From CAYFWF01 sp964346815 (lineage in GTDB: Bacteria > Acidobacteriota > Aminicenantia > Aminicenantales > Aminicenantaceae), in assembly GCA_964346815.1 (NCBI GenBank), contig CAYFWF010000067.1, positions 1 through 14,898 of the forward strand: a stretch of 14,898 nt of DNA, in the 5' to 3' direction. Below are positions 7,593-14,586 of this stretch, in pieces. The first letter of the stretch is position 1. Every line of letters begins with the position of its first letter. The position numbers were made by a program, and so were the translations under genes. Under the pieces are notes generated by a model. It did not search any database and was not told where the DNA came from. It was given only the letters and a program-made list of their open reading frames with translations.

Positions 7593-8453
7593 TCAAGAAT
7601 AAAATTCATCACTCAAAATATCAAGTATGAGCTTTGAATTGTCTGCTGTTTTGCTTTTGCGATACAGAGCGAGCTCTGTCGAAAGGGCATTGAGTATCGT
7701 TGATAGAGCAGAAATAGAGTTTGTGAAAAATAAATTATCACTTCGCACGATAATGTAGGCATGGACCCATCTGACTATCGGGGCCGTCAGTGAGTTGGTG
7801 AGGCAGACACAACGGATGTCTCTTTGGTAACAGAATTTCATAGCATCGACTGTTTCTTTTGAATAAGGAGGAAAGGATAATGCCAGAACCAAATCGTCTC
7901 TGCTTAAATTGATCAATCGTTCAATAAAGGAATGTTCGTCCTTGCTGCAGGCATATGCCTTTATTCCGGCCTGATTGAAGAGATATGCAGCAATACGGGC
8001 CATCAGAGAGCTGATCCCGAGTCCAATGGTATAGATGTGTTTTGAGCTTCGGATCAATTTTATAAATTTGGCAAATTGTTCAGGATCGATCTGGTTAATG
8101 GTCTGATTTATATTTTCTACGTCTTGCTTGGCTACCCGGATAACTGTAGAAATATGATTCTTTCCACGTGTCATGAACTTGAATCTATCCTCCGGCATCA
8201 TTTTTTCTTTAGCTTCTGTGATCAACTGAGACTTTAAATTCAGAAAGCCATCGAATCCCAAATGTCGTGCGAATCTTACGATCGTCGCTTCGCTCACCTT
8301 TGTGTTTCTTGACAATTCTTTTCCGGAAAGAACGAAGATTGTCTGCTGATTCTGGATGATATAATCAGCAATTTTTTTCTCTTTTCTAGATAATTCTGGA
8401 TATTTTTCAATGATGATCTTTTTGAGTTTTGAGTCTTGATTTTTATTTTGCAT
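7593..8453 (-). CDS. MurR/RpiR-family transcriptional regulator (HTH + SIS domain)
   Basis: From the ATG at 8453 the product is 286 residues. Residues about 10-80 form the RpiR-type helix-turn-helix (LSRNTKVSEATIVRFARHLG, then FDGFLNLKSQL). Residues about 138-240 form a SIS domain (HIYTIGLGISSLMARIAAYL, then DLVLALSFPPYSKETVDAM, then CVCLTNSLTAPIVRWVHAYI). Members bind DNA as oligomers and sense a ligand in the SIS pocket. The canonical phosphosugar loop S-x-S-G-x-T is here S-F-P-P-Y-S-K-E-T, so a non-sugar ligand is plausible. In-frame ATGs also occur at 8471 and 8468, just after the peptidase stop. The 8453 start is preferred because GAGGGG (8461-8466) sits 7 bases ahead of it. It is the second gene of an operon behind the peptidase and probably controls that operon, the divergent transporter, or both. 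Confidence 0.9.
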   Translation of the reverse strand: MQNKNQDSKLKKIIIEKYPELSRKEKKIADYIIQNQQTIFVLSGKELSRNTKVSEATIVRFARHLGFDGFLNLKSQLITEAKEKMMPEDRFKFMTRGKNHISTVIRVAKQDVENINQTINQIDPEQFAKFIKLIRSSKHIYTIGLGISSLMARIAAYLFNQAGIKAYACSKDEHSFIERLINLSRDDLVLALSFPPYSKETVDAMKFCYQRDIRCVCLTNSLTAPIVRWVHAYIIVRSDNLFFTNSISALSTILNALSTELALYRKSKTADNSKLILDILSDEFYS

Positions 8454-8460
8454 GATTCTA

Positions 8461-8466
8461 CCCCTC
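8461..8466 (-). promoter_or_regulatory. Ribosome binding site deciding the RpiR start
   Basis: GAGGGG on the minus strand, with a 7-base spacer to the ATG at 8453. The upstream tandem ATGs at 8471 and 8468 have no comparable site. Confidence 0.55.
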
Positions 8467-8472
8467 ATCATC

Positions 8473-9339
8473 TCATTCTATCGGATTCTTTGTCTTGAGA
8501 TCAAATTGATCTCCCGGCTTCAATACGTGCATGATGATATGGAATCCGCTCACGGTTTGAGAGGGCATCAAATGGATTTTTGCCTTTGAGGCATCATATA
8601 TGACAACATTCTGTTCCCCAATCACTTCAAAAGTGTCGTCTGGCTTTACGATTATTGCCGTCGACTCGTCTATGCCTATTCCGAGAAGCTCAGGGTGCTC
8701 AGCGACCAGGCTGAGAAGGCGATTGTGTCTTTTGCGCGTAACAAAATGCTGATCAATGATTGCTGTCTTAATAAATCCGAATCCTGGTGTGACAACAATA
8801 TTATCGGTGAGTATCTTCTCGAAAGCATGACCATCTTCCACATTCCGTTTTTCATCACCTGTGATCATTATTTCACTCATTACCGCTGCTCCTGCGCTTG
8901 TTCCTCCAATTATCCCTCCTTCTTTAAAAATTTTTAGGAGCCTCTGGTGAATTGGGGTATCGACAAGAGCTGCTGTTAGCCTGCTCTGGTCTCCGCCTGT
9001 GAAGTAAACGCAATTCACATTATCAAGGATATTAGCGTTTTCCTCCTTCAAGGCTTGTTCTCGAGTCAGAACATGATATTCCACATCTTGAATTCCTAAA
9101 CTGTTAAATTCCTCTTTCATGCTCTGTCCCGACTCTTCTGGCTGGCTGCTTGCCATGGGAAAGATAACAATTTTCCCCGTGGAAGATTCACCTATAAGCT
9201 CGAAAAATCTCGTCATCATCGCTTCGGAGCGGTGTCCACCCCCGATAATGAAGAGATGCCCTCTGTCGTTTTTCATGGATTGGAGAGGGGAGAACACAAC
9301 AAATGTTAGAAATACAAAAGTGAATAATCTTCCTTTCAT
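8473..9339 (-). CDS. Cyanophycinase-type serine peptidase (family S51), exported
   Basis: From the ATG at 9339 the product is 288 residues. Family S51 includes cyanophycinase, which cleaves multi-L-arginyl-poly-L-aspartate to beta-Asp-Arg dipeptides. The family landmarks are present in order: FIIGGG (about 31-35), YFTGGDQSRL (about 112-121), GGTSAGAAVMSE with the nucleophile Ser at about 148 (about 145-156), VVTPGFGFIKTAIIDQHF (about 182-199), and LGIGIDESTAI (about 219-229). The TGGDQ and IIDQHF elements point to the cyanophycinase branch rather than peptidase E. Residues 1-21 (MKGRLFTFVFLTFVVFSPLQS) form a signal peptide, so it acts outside the cytoplasm, unlike the cytoplasmic CphB of cyanobacteria. 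An ATG at 9354 is in frame, but GAGGAG (9347-9352) is spaced 7 bases from the 9339 ATG and decides the start. It is the first gene of an operon with the RpiR regulator (gap about 20 bp to its preferred start) and is divergent from the YfcC transporter. The true substrate may be another Asp-rich peptide. Confidence 0.88.
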   Translation of the reverse strand: MKGRLFTFVFLTFVVFSPLQSMKNDRGHLFIIGGGHRSEAMMTRFFELIGESSTGKIVIFPMASSQPEESGQSMKEEFNSLGIQDVEYHVLTREQALKEENANILDNVNCVYFTGGDQSRLTAALVDTPIHQRLLKIFKEGGIIGGTSAGAAVMSEIMITGDEKRNVEDGHAFEKILTDNIVVTPGFGFIKTAIIDQHFVTRKRHNRLLSLVAEHPELLGIGIDESTAIIVKPDDTFEVIGEQNVVIYDASKAKIHLMPSQTVSGFHIIMHVLKPGDQFDLKTKNPIE

Positions 9340-9737
9340 CAAGTATCTCCTCATGATTTCATTGCCTTCTCATTCTCTGAGTGGTCTTAGCCTGGATGGA
9401 TCGCTGAGTCTTACTGAGCAATTTTTCGACTCCTTTGAGGTCGAGACGCAGTGTGTATCATTATCTAAAGGGTTCTTTGTCAGATTAAATATAATATATT
9501 TAGGACAGCAGTTTCAAACGGCGGAGTCATAACCTGATATGGCCTTACATTTTTCTATTCAAACAATGCTGCGTCCTTACAATCCATTATGTTGGAATTT
9601 TGCCAACTGGAACGGCCGGACTGTGAATGCCTGAGCCGACAGGTTCCAATTCAAGTCCTGTGATCATGGAAAAGGATATTTCATAAATCATGAATACATT
9701 GTAAAATGCATGTTTCATAGATTCGGAGGCCGCCGTA
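9340..9737. other. Divergent intergenic region between peptidase and YfcC genes
   Basis: About 400 bp with no credible gene. It contains a 17-bp AT palindrome, TAAATATAATATATTTA (9486-9502). A perfect TTCAT-N5-ATGAA inverted repeat (9680-9684 and 9690-9694) lies about 45 bp before the transporter start. ATTTCAT words occur at 9356-9362 and 9678-9684, and TTTCATA at 9713-9719. A TGGAAC / GTTCCA pair (9608-9613 and 9643-9648) could form a loose hairpin in the transporter leader. I recognise no riboswitch. A TAAAAT at 9702-9707 is a possible -10 for the transporter but lacks a good -35. Confidence 0.4.
9347..9352 (-). promoter_or_regulatory. Ribosome binding site deciding the peptidase start
   Basis: GAGGAG on the minus strand, 7 bases before the ATG at 9339. 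It overlaps the codons that would follow the alternative ATG at 9354, which argues against that start. Confidence 0.65.
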
Positions 9738-11153
9738 ATGAAGAATAAGTCGGGTTTCAAAATGCCCCACACTCTGGTTTTAATTTATGCACTTGTGATT
9801 GGTATTTATATTTTGAGTTTGGCCGTTCCTTCGGGAAAATTCGAGCGTGTGGAAAAATCGTTCCAAGATCAGACCAAGCTGATCACCGTTCCAGGAACCT
9901 ACACCAAGGTGGACAAAAAATACTTGGGTCCCGAATGGCTCCTGATTGCTCCTATCCGAGGTTTCCAGGATGCAGCTCTTATCATCTTCTTAATATTTAT
10001 ATTCGGAGGGGTTTTTTCTATCTTAGGGAAGACAGGAGCTATTGAATCTGGGATTCAGAGGCTTGCTCAATTTTTTTCGAGAAATCAAAGGTCAAAGAAG
10101 GTGGTTATTCCGGTGTTGATGGTAGTCTTTTCTTTAGCAGGAGGGGTATACGGAATGGCTGAGGAATCCATTCCTTTTGTGCTCATATTTATTCCTCTTG
10201 CGCTCTCTCTTGGATATGATTCCATTGTCGGAGTGGCCATACCTTTCCTTGCGTCGGCTGTCGGCTTTGCTGCTGCTTTTTTTAATCCTTTCACTGTAGG
10301 AATCGCCCAAGGTTTTTCTGATCTTCCCTTATACTCAGGTTTGACTTATCGGTTGATTCTGTGGGTGATCGGCACCATCATTGCCATCGTTTTTGTGGTT
10401 GTTTACGCTGAAAAAATTAAGAAATCTCCGGAGAAGAGCCTTGTTTATGAGCTTGACAAGACCAGGGGATATTCTGTCACTGAAACCAAGGCCAATGATC
10501 TGCCTTGGGGCATTAAACAGAAGATTGTCATATGGGTCTTGTTGGGAGGGATAGCCCTCTTGATTTATGGAATTCTTGCTGAATCCTGGTATATGGAAGA
10601 GATCGCTGCACTCTTCCTGGCCGTCGGATTAATCTCGGGGTTCATCGCTCGAATTCCTCCATCTGAGGTTGCTGCGAGTTTTGTTTCCGGAGCAAAAGAT
10701 GTCATGAATGTGACTTTGATCATAGCTGGAGGCAGGGCCATCCTGATTATTCTGAATGAAGCAGTTGTCTTGGATACAATCCTTCAGTTTACGGCAGGGC
10801 TGATTTCTGTTGTTCCCAACATTGTCACAGCCCATATGATGTTCTTAACTCAGGCGCTTATCAATTTCTTCATCCATTCCGGTACAGCGCAGGCTGCTCT
10901 TACGATGCCGATCATGGCACCTTTGAGCGACTTGGTAGGAATCACGAGGCAGACCACTGTTTTAGCTTTTCAAATGTGTGAGGTGATCAATCCCATTCTG
11001 CCAACATCTGCAGTAACCATGGGGGTTTTGGGAGTAGCAAAGATCCCGTGGGAAAAATGGGCAAAATGGTTCTTGCCTCTGATGATGATACTGATCATTT
11101 TCAGTTTGATCTCACTTGTTCCTCCAATTCTCATGAAATGGGGTCCGTTTTAA
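9738..11153 (+). CDS. YfcC/DcuC-superfamily membrane transporter
   Basis: A 471-residue inner-membrane protein of the YfcC family (C4-dicarboxylate/basic amino-acid type carriers, DcuC superfamily). About 11-12 hydrophobic segments are visible, starting at residues 11-30 (TLVLIYALVIGIYILSLAV) and 78-97, and ending at 444-465. The two halves show the inverted-repeat pattern of the superfamily: GMAEESIPF (139-147) with FFNPFTVGIAQGF (181-193), and HSGTAQAALTMPIM (380-393) with VINPILPTSAVTMG (416-429). Each half has an Asn-Pro break typical of substrate hairpins. The ATG at 9738 is set by GGAGG (9725-9729) with an 8-base spacer. It is transcribed divergently from the peptidase-RpiR operon, which suggests it imports products of the peptidase, such as a dipeptide or amino acid. 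The substrate is not determined by sequence alone. No clear hairpin terminator follows. Confidence 0.88.
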   Translation: MKNKSGFKMPHTLVLIYALVIGIYILSLAVPSGKFERVEKSFQDQTKLITVPGTYTKVDKKYLGPEWLLIAPIRGFQDAALIIFLIFIFGGVFSILGKTGAIESGIQRLAQFFSRNQRSKKVVIPVLMVVFSLAGGVYGMAEESIPFVLIFIPLALSLGYDSIVGVAIPFLASAVGFAAAFFNPFTVGIAQGFSDLPLYSGLTYRLILWVIGTIIAIVFVVVYAEKIKKSPEKSLVYELDKTRGYSVTETKANDLPWGIKQKIVIWVLLGGIALLIYGILAESWYMEEIAALFLAVGLISGFIARIPPSEVAASFVSGAKDVMNVTLIIAGGRAILIILNEAVVLDTILQFTAGLISVVPNIVTAHMMFLTQALINFFIHSGTAQAALTMPIMAPLSDLVGITRQTTVLAFQMCEVINPILPTSAVTMGVLGVAKIPWEKWAKWFLPLMMILIIFSLISLVPPILMKWGPF

Positions 11154-11248
11154 CTCGTTTTTTTCTGTTGGTGTGCGGTCTTGTGCATCATATCATAGAT
11201 CAAAAGTGCCAACCTTTTTTGTGCTTTCCGCGTCTATATAAAAGAAGT

Positions 11249-11306
11249 TTGAATTTTTCGAAGTGCTGTGTTATAATCATCACTTCGAAAAGTTCGAAGT
11301 GCTCTG
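11249..11306 (+). promoter_or_regulatory. PadR promoter with three TTCGAAGTG operator-like sites
   Basis: A perfect -10 TATAAT (11272-11277) is 17 bp from a -35-like TTGAAT (11249-11254). TTTTCGAAGTG (11255-11265), lying in the spacer, is the exact reverse complement of CACTTCGAAAA (11281-11291), lying at the transcription start, with 15 bp between. A third copy at 11293-11306 repeats the first arm as a direct repeat (13 of 14 bases, TTCGAAGTGCTGTG versus TTCGAAGTGCTCTG). The palindrome brackets the -10, the expected position for a repressor. PadR proteins commonly repress their own promoters through such inverted repeats, so autoregulation is the natural reading. Confidence 0.75.
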
Positions 11307-11322
11307 AGCAGAGGAGTGACGC

Positions 11323-11646
11323 ATGAAGACTTTCACTAAAAAAGAGGAACAGATCCTGCTGGCCATATACCATCTTGGAAATGAGGCCTACCTGATTTCC
11401 ATTAGAGAGAAGATCAAAAACTACACAGGAAAATACTATTCTGTCGGTACAATCTACGCTCCTTTGAACCGTCTGCATGTCTATGGATACTTAACAGCTT
11501 CTGTTGAGAAGCCGGATGCTGCATCCGGCGGCAAGCCCATCAAATATTACAGGCTGACAAAAAAGGGGTATGCTGCATTGGAGGCTCTCAAAAAACTGAA
11601 CGAGTTGATGTGGGAAGGATTTAAAGCTCCTGTGTTCGAAGATTAG
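11323..11646 (+). CDS. PadR-family transcriptional regulator
   Basis: A 107-residue winged-helix protein, the usual length for a minimal PadR. The sequence KKEEQILLAIYHLGNEAYLI (helix 1-2), YSVGTIYAPLNRLHVYGYLT (recognition helix) and the wing strand GGKPIKYYRLTKKGYAALEA are diagnostic. GAGGAG (11311-11316) precedes the ATG by 6 bases. It is 8 bp upstream of the large permease gene, and this PadR-then-permease arrangement is common in Acidobacteria-like genomes. The promoter carries a palindromic operator-like element, so PadR likely represses both genes until a ligand or stress releases it. The ligand is unknown. Confidence 0.93.
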   Translation: MKTFTKKEEQILLAIYHLGNEAYLISIREKIKNYTGKYYSVGTIYAPLNRLHVYGYLTASVEKPDAASGGKPIKYYRLTKKGYAALEALKKLNELMWEGFKAPVFED

Positions 11647-11654
11647 GTTGCGTC

Positions 11655-14231
11655 ATGAGAGGAGATAAAAAAGAGCTTCCCCGGTTGGCTTTCTGGCTGC
11701 TGAGGCGTGTCCTTCCCAGACAGGATTTCATCTATCTGAATGGCAATTTCGAGGACATTTATGGGAACTTGATGCAAACAGAAGGCCGGTTCAAGGCAGG
11801 CATCTGGATCTGGAGGGAGATCCTCAGATCCCTGCCCGGATTCCTCTCTGCAGCGCTTTATTGGAGGATGGCGATGTTTAGGAATTACTTCATTATGGCC
11901 CTGAGAAACATAAGAAAACACACGCTTCATTCTGTAATCAACATTGCGGGGCTGTCTTTGGGGATGGCCGTATGTCTTCTAATCTTTCTGTGGGTTCAGA
12001 ATGAATTCGCGTATGACCGGTTTCATGTAAACAGAGATGATATTGCCCAGGTGTATTCCGAACAGCAGTACTCGAGTGGAAGCAGCCAAATAAATATGAA
12101 CTCTTACTTCCCGCTGGCAAAGGTCCTGAAGAGTGAATGTCCCGAAGTCGTCGATGCTGTCCGGTATGAATTTACGAGCGGCTTGTTATTGAAGCGCGGT
12201 GATAAACAATTCATGAACGATATCGTCGGGCTCGCCGATCCTACATTCTTTGATATTTTTTCCTTTCCTTTTATTAAAGGCAATCCCGAAATGGCGCTGA
12301 AGGAGAATTATTCTGTTGTCCTGACAGAGAAGATGGCAAAAAAGTATTTTGGGAACGAGGACCCAATCGGGAAAATGCTCAATTTGAATAATGAACTGGA
12401 TATACAGGTCACGGGAATAATAGAGAATCCCCCCCCTCAATCCTCGCTTCAGTTTGACTGCATCGCCCCCTATCTTCTCCGTTTTGCTCCTGATTTCAAG
12501 GAGCCCGAACACTGGGGAGGGAATCCGCTCGAGACCTATGTTCTGTTGAATAAGAACATTGACTATGGTGAAGTAGAGAAGAAAATCACATCGATCGTGG
12601 AAAAACATGCACAATGGGAAACAGTTAAAGTGACCTTCCACCTTCATCCTCTGCTGAAAAAGCACATGTATTCTCCTCAAGGAGGCGGTCTCATTCAATC
12701 CCTTGCGATTTTTTCTGCGGTTGCTCTCTTTGTGTTGTTTATCGCCTGCATCAACTTTATGAACTTGAGTACAGCCAAGGCTGCCACACGGGCAAAGGAA
12801 GTAGGAGTGCGCAAGGTTGTGGGTGCGCGGAAGTCAGACCTCGTCCGTCAGTTTATCGGCGAATCTTTGATGCTTTCCCTCATTACTCTGGCCATAGCGA
12901 TCGCTCTCCTTGCAGTCTTCCTCCCGGTATTTAATGAGCTCCTAGGAAAGCAGCTGTCTCTGCGCCTCCTATTCAAACCGGTCGTCGCCCTTGGATTTTT
13001 AGGCATTGCCCTCTTCACAGGAGCGCTTGCCGGTATCTATCCGGCTTTACATCTTTCTACATTTCAGCCAGGACGGATCCTCAGAGGACTGATCCGGACC
13101 GGCTTCAAGAGTTCCCTGAGGAAAATCCTGGTGGTGGTGCAGTTTTCGCTCTCGATCATCATGATCATCTCCACGGTTGTCGTCTTCAGACAGATGAGGT
13201 ATGTAATGAGCACGGATTTGGGATTCGATAGAGAGAACTTGGTCGTTCTCCGAATGAGTCAAAGCACTCAGCGCCAATTCGAACCGTTTCGAAACGAGCT
13301 GTTGAATCATCCTCAGGTTGTCAGCATAGCTAGAAGTCTTCAGGGACCGTGGAACGTCGGATCCACGGTCAGCGCTGTGGATTGGGTTGGCAAGGTGCCG
13401 GATGAGTCTGTCAGCATGCATTGGGATTACGTGGGATATGATTATTTCGAGACTTTTAACATGGAGATCATCGAAGGAAGGGCCTTTTCCAAAGAATATC
13501 CCACGGATCAGAAAGAAGCGTACATCGTAAATGAGGAGGCTATAAAACTCATGGATATGGATTCGCCAGTCGGAAAGAGGCTGTCGGTTTTTCGGAACGA
13601 AGGGAAAATCATCGGAGTTGTAAAGAACTTCAACTTTCAGCCCCTTTATCATCCAATCAGGCCGTTTGTTTTCATGCTCAGGCCTGAATCGGGATCCCTT
13701 GCATTCGTCAGGATAAGGCCAGAAAACATTTCTGGATCTCTCAAACATATCCAGAAAGCATTCAAAAAATTCGAGCCAGATTCTCTTAGAGATCCGATGT
13801 TCTTCAATGATGTGCTCACCCGCTACATTTACACATCAGAACAGCAGACAGAAAAAATTTCGGGTTACTTCACCATTCTGGCTGTCCTGATATCCTGTCT
13901 CGGACTCTTCGGTCTTGCTGCCTTCATTGCAGAGAGGAGAACCAAGGAGATCGGCATCCGTAAGGTTGTGGGTGCCTCAATGAAGGACGTGGTGTTCATG
14001 CTGTCCAAAGACTTCACCAAATGGGTGCTGCTGTCCAATGTTATAGCTTGGCCAGTGGCCTATTTTGTTGCACAGAAGTTTCTCCAAAAGTATGCTTTCA
14101 GAACAAGTATTGGGCCAGAAATCTATGTTCTGTCTGGGCTGGCAGCTTTTGGCATTGCTTTGGTGACAGTCAGCTACCAAGCTCTCAAAGCAGCCCGGGC
14201 CAATCCTTCAGATTCCCTGCGCTACGAATAG
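11655..14231 (+). CDS. FtsX/MacB-type ABC permease with N-terminal prefix domain, orphan
   Basis: An 858-residue permease. Residues 1-75 form a soluble prefix rich in basic and aromatic residues (RLAFWLLRRVLPRQDFIYL, then NFEDIYGNL), resembling the permease prefix domains found with PadR neighbours. TM1 is about 92-115 (VINIAGLSLGMAVCLLIFLW). A periplasmic MacB-like domain runs to about 345. The first FtsX core lies at about 347-465, with RAKEVGVRKVVGARKSDLVR at about 378-397. A second half begins at TM 490-512, has a second periplasmic domain, and ends with a second FtsX core at about 735-850 (RRTKEIGIRKVVGASMKDVV). This is the duplicated permease architecture, with two sets of four TM helices. 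No ATPase gene is adjacent, so it must share one or work alone. It starts 8 bp after PadR, with only a weak AGG upstream. Its C-terminus matches the partial gene at bases 1-36. The transport target is unknown; lipids, lipoproteins or drugs are typical of the superfamily. Confidence 0.9.
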   Translation: MRGDKKELPRLAFWLLRRVLPRQDFIYLNGNFEDIYGNLMQTEGRFKAGIWIWREILRSLPGFLSAALYWRMAMFRNYFIMALRNIRKHTLHSVINIAGLSLGMAVCLLIFLWVQNEFAYDRFHVNRDDIAQVYSEQQYSSGSSQINMNSYFPLAKVLKSECPEVVDAVRYEFTSGLLLKRGDKQFMNDIVGLADPTFFDIFSFPFIKGNPEMALKENYSVVLTEKMAKKYFGNEDPIGKMLNLNNELDIQVTGIIENPPPQSSLQFDCIAPYLLRFAPDFKEPEHWGGNPLETYVLLNKNIDYGEVEKKITSIVEKHAQWETVKVTFHLHPLLKKHMYSPQGGGLIQSLAIFSAVALFVLFIACINFMNLSTAKAATRAKEVGVRKVVGARKSDLVRQFIGESLMLSLITLAIAIALLAVFLPVFNELLGKQLSLRLLFKPVVALGFLGIALFTGALAGIYPALHLSTFQPGRILRGLIRTGFKSSLRKILVVVQFSLSIIMIISTVVVFRQMRYVMSTDLGFDRENLVVLRMSQSTQRQFEPFRNELLNHPQVVSIARSLQGPWNVGSTVSAVDWVGKVPDESVSMHWDYVGYDYFETFNMEIIEGRAFSKEYPTDQKEAYIVNEEAIKLMDMDSPVGKRLSVFRNEGKIIGVVKNFNFQPLYHPIRPFVFMLRPESGSLAFVRIRPENISGSLKHIQKAFKKFEPDSLRDPMFFNDVLTRYIYTSEQQTEKISGYFTILAVLISCLGLFGLAAFIAERRTKEIGIRKVVGASMKDVVFMLSKDFTKWVLLSNVIAWPVAYFVAQKFLQKYAFRTSIGPEIYVLSGLAAFGIALVTVSYQALKAARANPSDSLRYE

Positions 14232-14239
14232 GTCACATC

Positions 14240-14408
14240 CATAATTCGGTGACCACATAATTCGGTGACAGTATACGCGATTACTTAATTCGGGAATTGC
14301 ATGATTGAGGATTCTAACTTCAATATTCTTAATCTCAAGATAATTAAGTGAATGAGTAGACTGTCCCCCCAATTTCTGTCAGCATAATTAGGTGATCGCG
14401 TATACTGT
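14240..14408. repeat. Structured repeat element: CATAATTCGGTGAC copies inside a 23-bp inverted repeat
   Basis: CATAATTCGGTGAC occurs at 14240-14253 and 14256-14269, with a related CTTAATTCGGGA at 14284-14295 and CATAATTAGGTGAT at 14383-14396. Segment 14268-14290 and the reverse complement of 14386-14408 agree at 21 of 23 bases, sharing ACAGTATACGCGAT; both mismatches become G-U pairs in one transcript strand. Inside, TTGAGGATT (14305-14313) and AATCTCAA (14331-14338) form a nested stem. Together these resemble a REP- or MITE-type element, possibly of the kind mobilised by IS200-like REP transposases. No transposase is in the window. Confidence 0.65.
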
Positions 14409-14455
14409 TCCCGATCTCATTCCCGATCTCACATGTCATCAATCTCATATATTAA

Positions 14456-14483
14456 GAGATTGCCGCATTTGGTTCGCAATGAC
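14456..14483. repeat. Short palindromic intergenic repeat (GAGATTGC ... GCAATGAC)
   Basis: GAGATTGCCGC is followed by TTCGCAATGAC, so ATTGC (14459-14463) pairs with GCAAT (14476-14480). The pattern resembles a palindromic intergenic repeat seen in many bacterial genomes. A second GCAATGAC follows at 14492-14499. One copy only in the window, so family membership is from recall of the pattern. Confidence 0.35.
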
Positions 14484-14500
14484 AAATGACTGCAATGACT

Positions 14501-14529
14501 TTGTTCTAACTTCTAATGATTCATATAAT
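14501..14529 (+). promoter_or_regulatory. Sigma-70-type promoter for the ECF sigma gene
   Basis: TTGTTC (14501-14506) and a perfect TATAAT (14524-14529) are exactly 17 bp apart, placing transcription start near 14536, about 50 bp ahead of the sigma factor ATG. The -35 is weak (TTG core only). It looks like a housekeeping promoter rather than an ECF-type autoregulated one. Confidence 0.55.
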
Positions 14530-14586
14530 GATAAGATGAAGACAAAAGCAGAATAAAGCATCCTTTTGATTGAGACGTATATACAA

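Larger units (their letters stand above)
14232..14586. other. Gene-free spacer between permease and sigma factor
   Basis: About 355 bp without a credible gene. It contains the structured inverted-repeat element, a tandem 12-bp duplication (14408-14431), a short palindromic repeat and a promoter, each described in its own entry. No T-run terminator follows the permease stop; GGTCAC / GTGACC (14231-14236, 14249-14254) could pair but lacks a U-tract. Confidence 0.6.

Noticed and set aside
7574..7597. CTTGAG/CTCAAG hairpin (7577-7582 and 7592-7597) as RpiR terminator
   Set aside because: Six-base AT-containing stem overlapping the stop codon with no U-tract; too weak to call.
9541..9700. Riboswitch in the YfcC leader
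   Set aside because: Only loose pairing (TGGAAC/GTTCCA, CCTG/CAGG); no known aptamer consensus and no expression-platform hairpin before the start.
9587..9772. Minus-strand 61-codon frame overlapping the YfcC start
   Set aside because: Overlaps the transporter ribosome site and N-terminus, with no protein-like features.
13047..13748. Minus-strand open frame of 233 codons opposite the permease
   Set aside because: Shadow of the permease second periplasmic domain; no recognisable family.
14240..14396. CRISPR-like array from repeated CATAATTCGGTGAC
   Set aside because: Spacing is irregular (16, 28 and about 100 bp), units are only 14 bp and diverged, one pair is inverted, and no cas genes are present.
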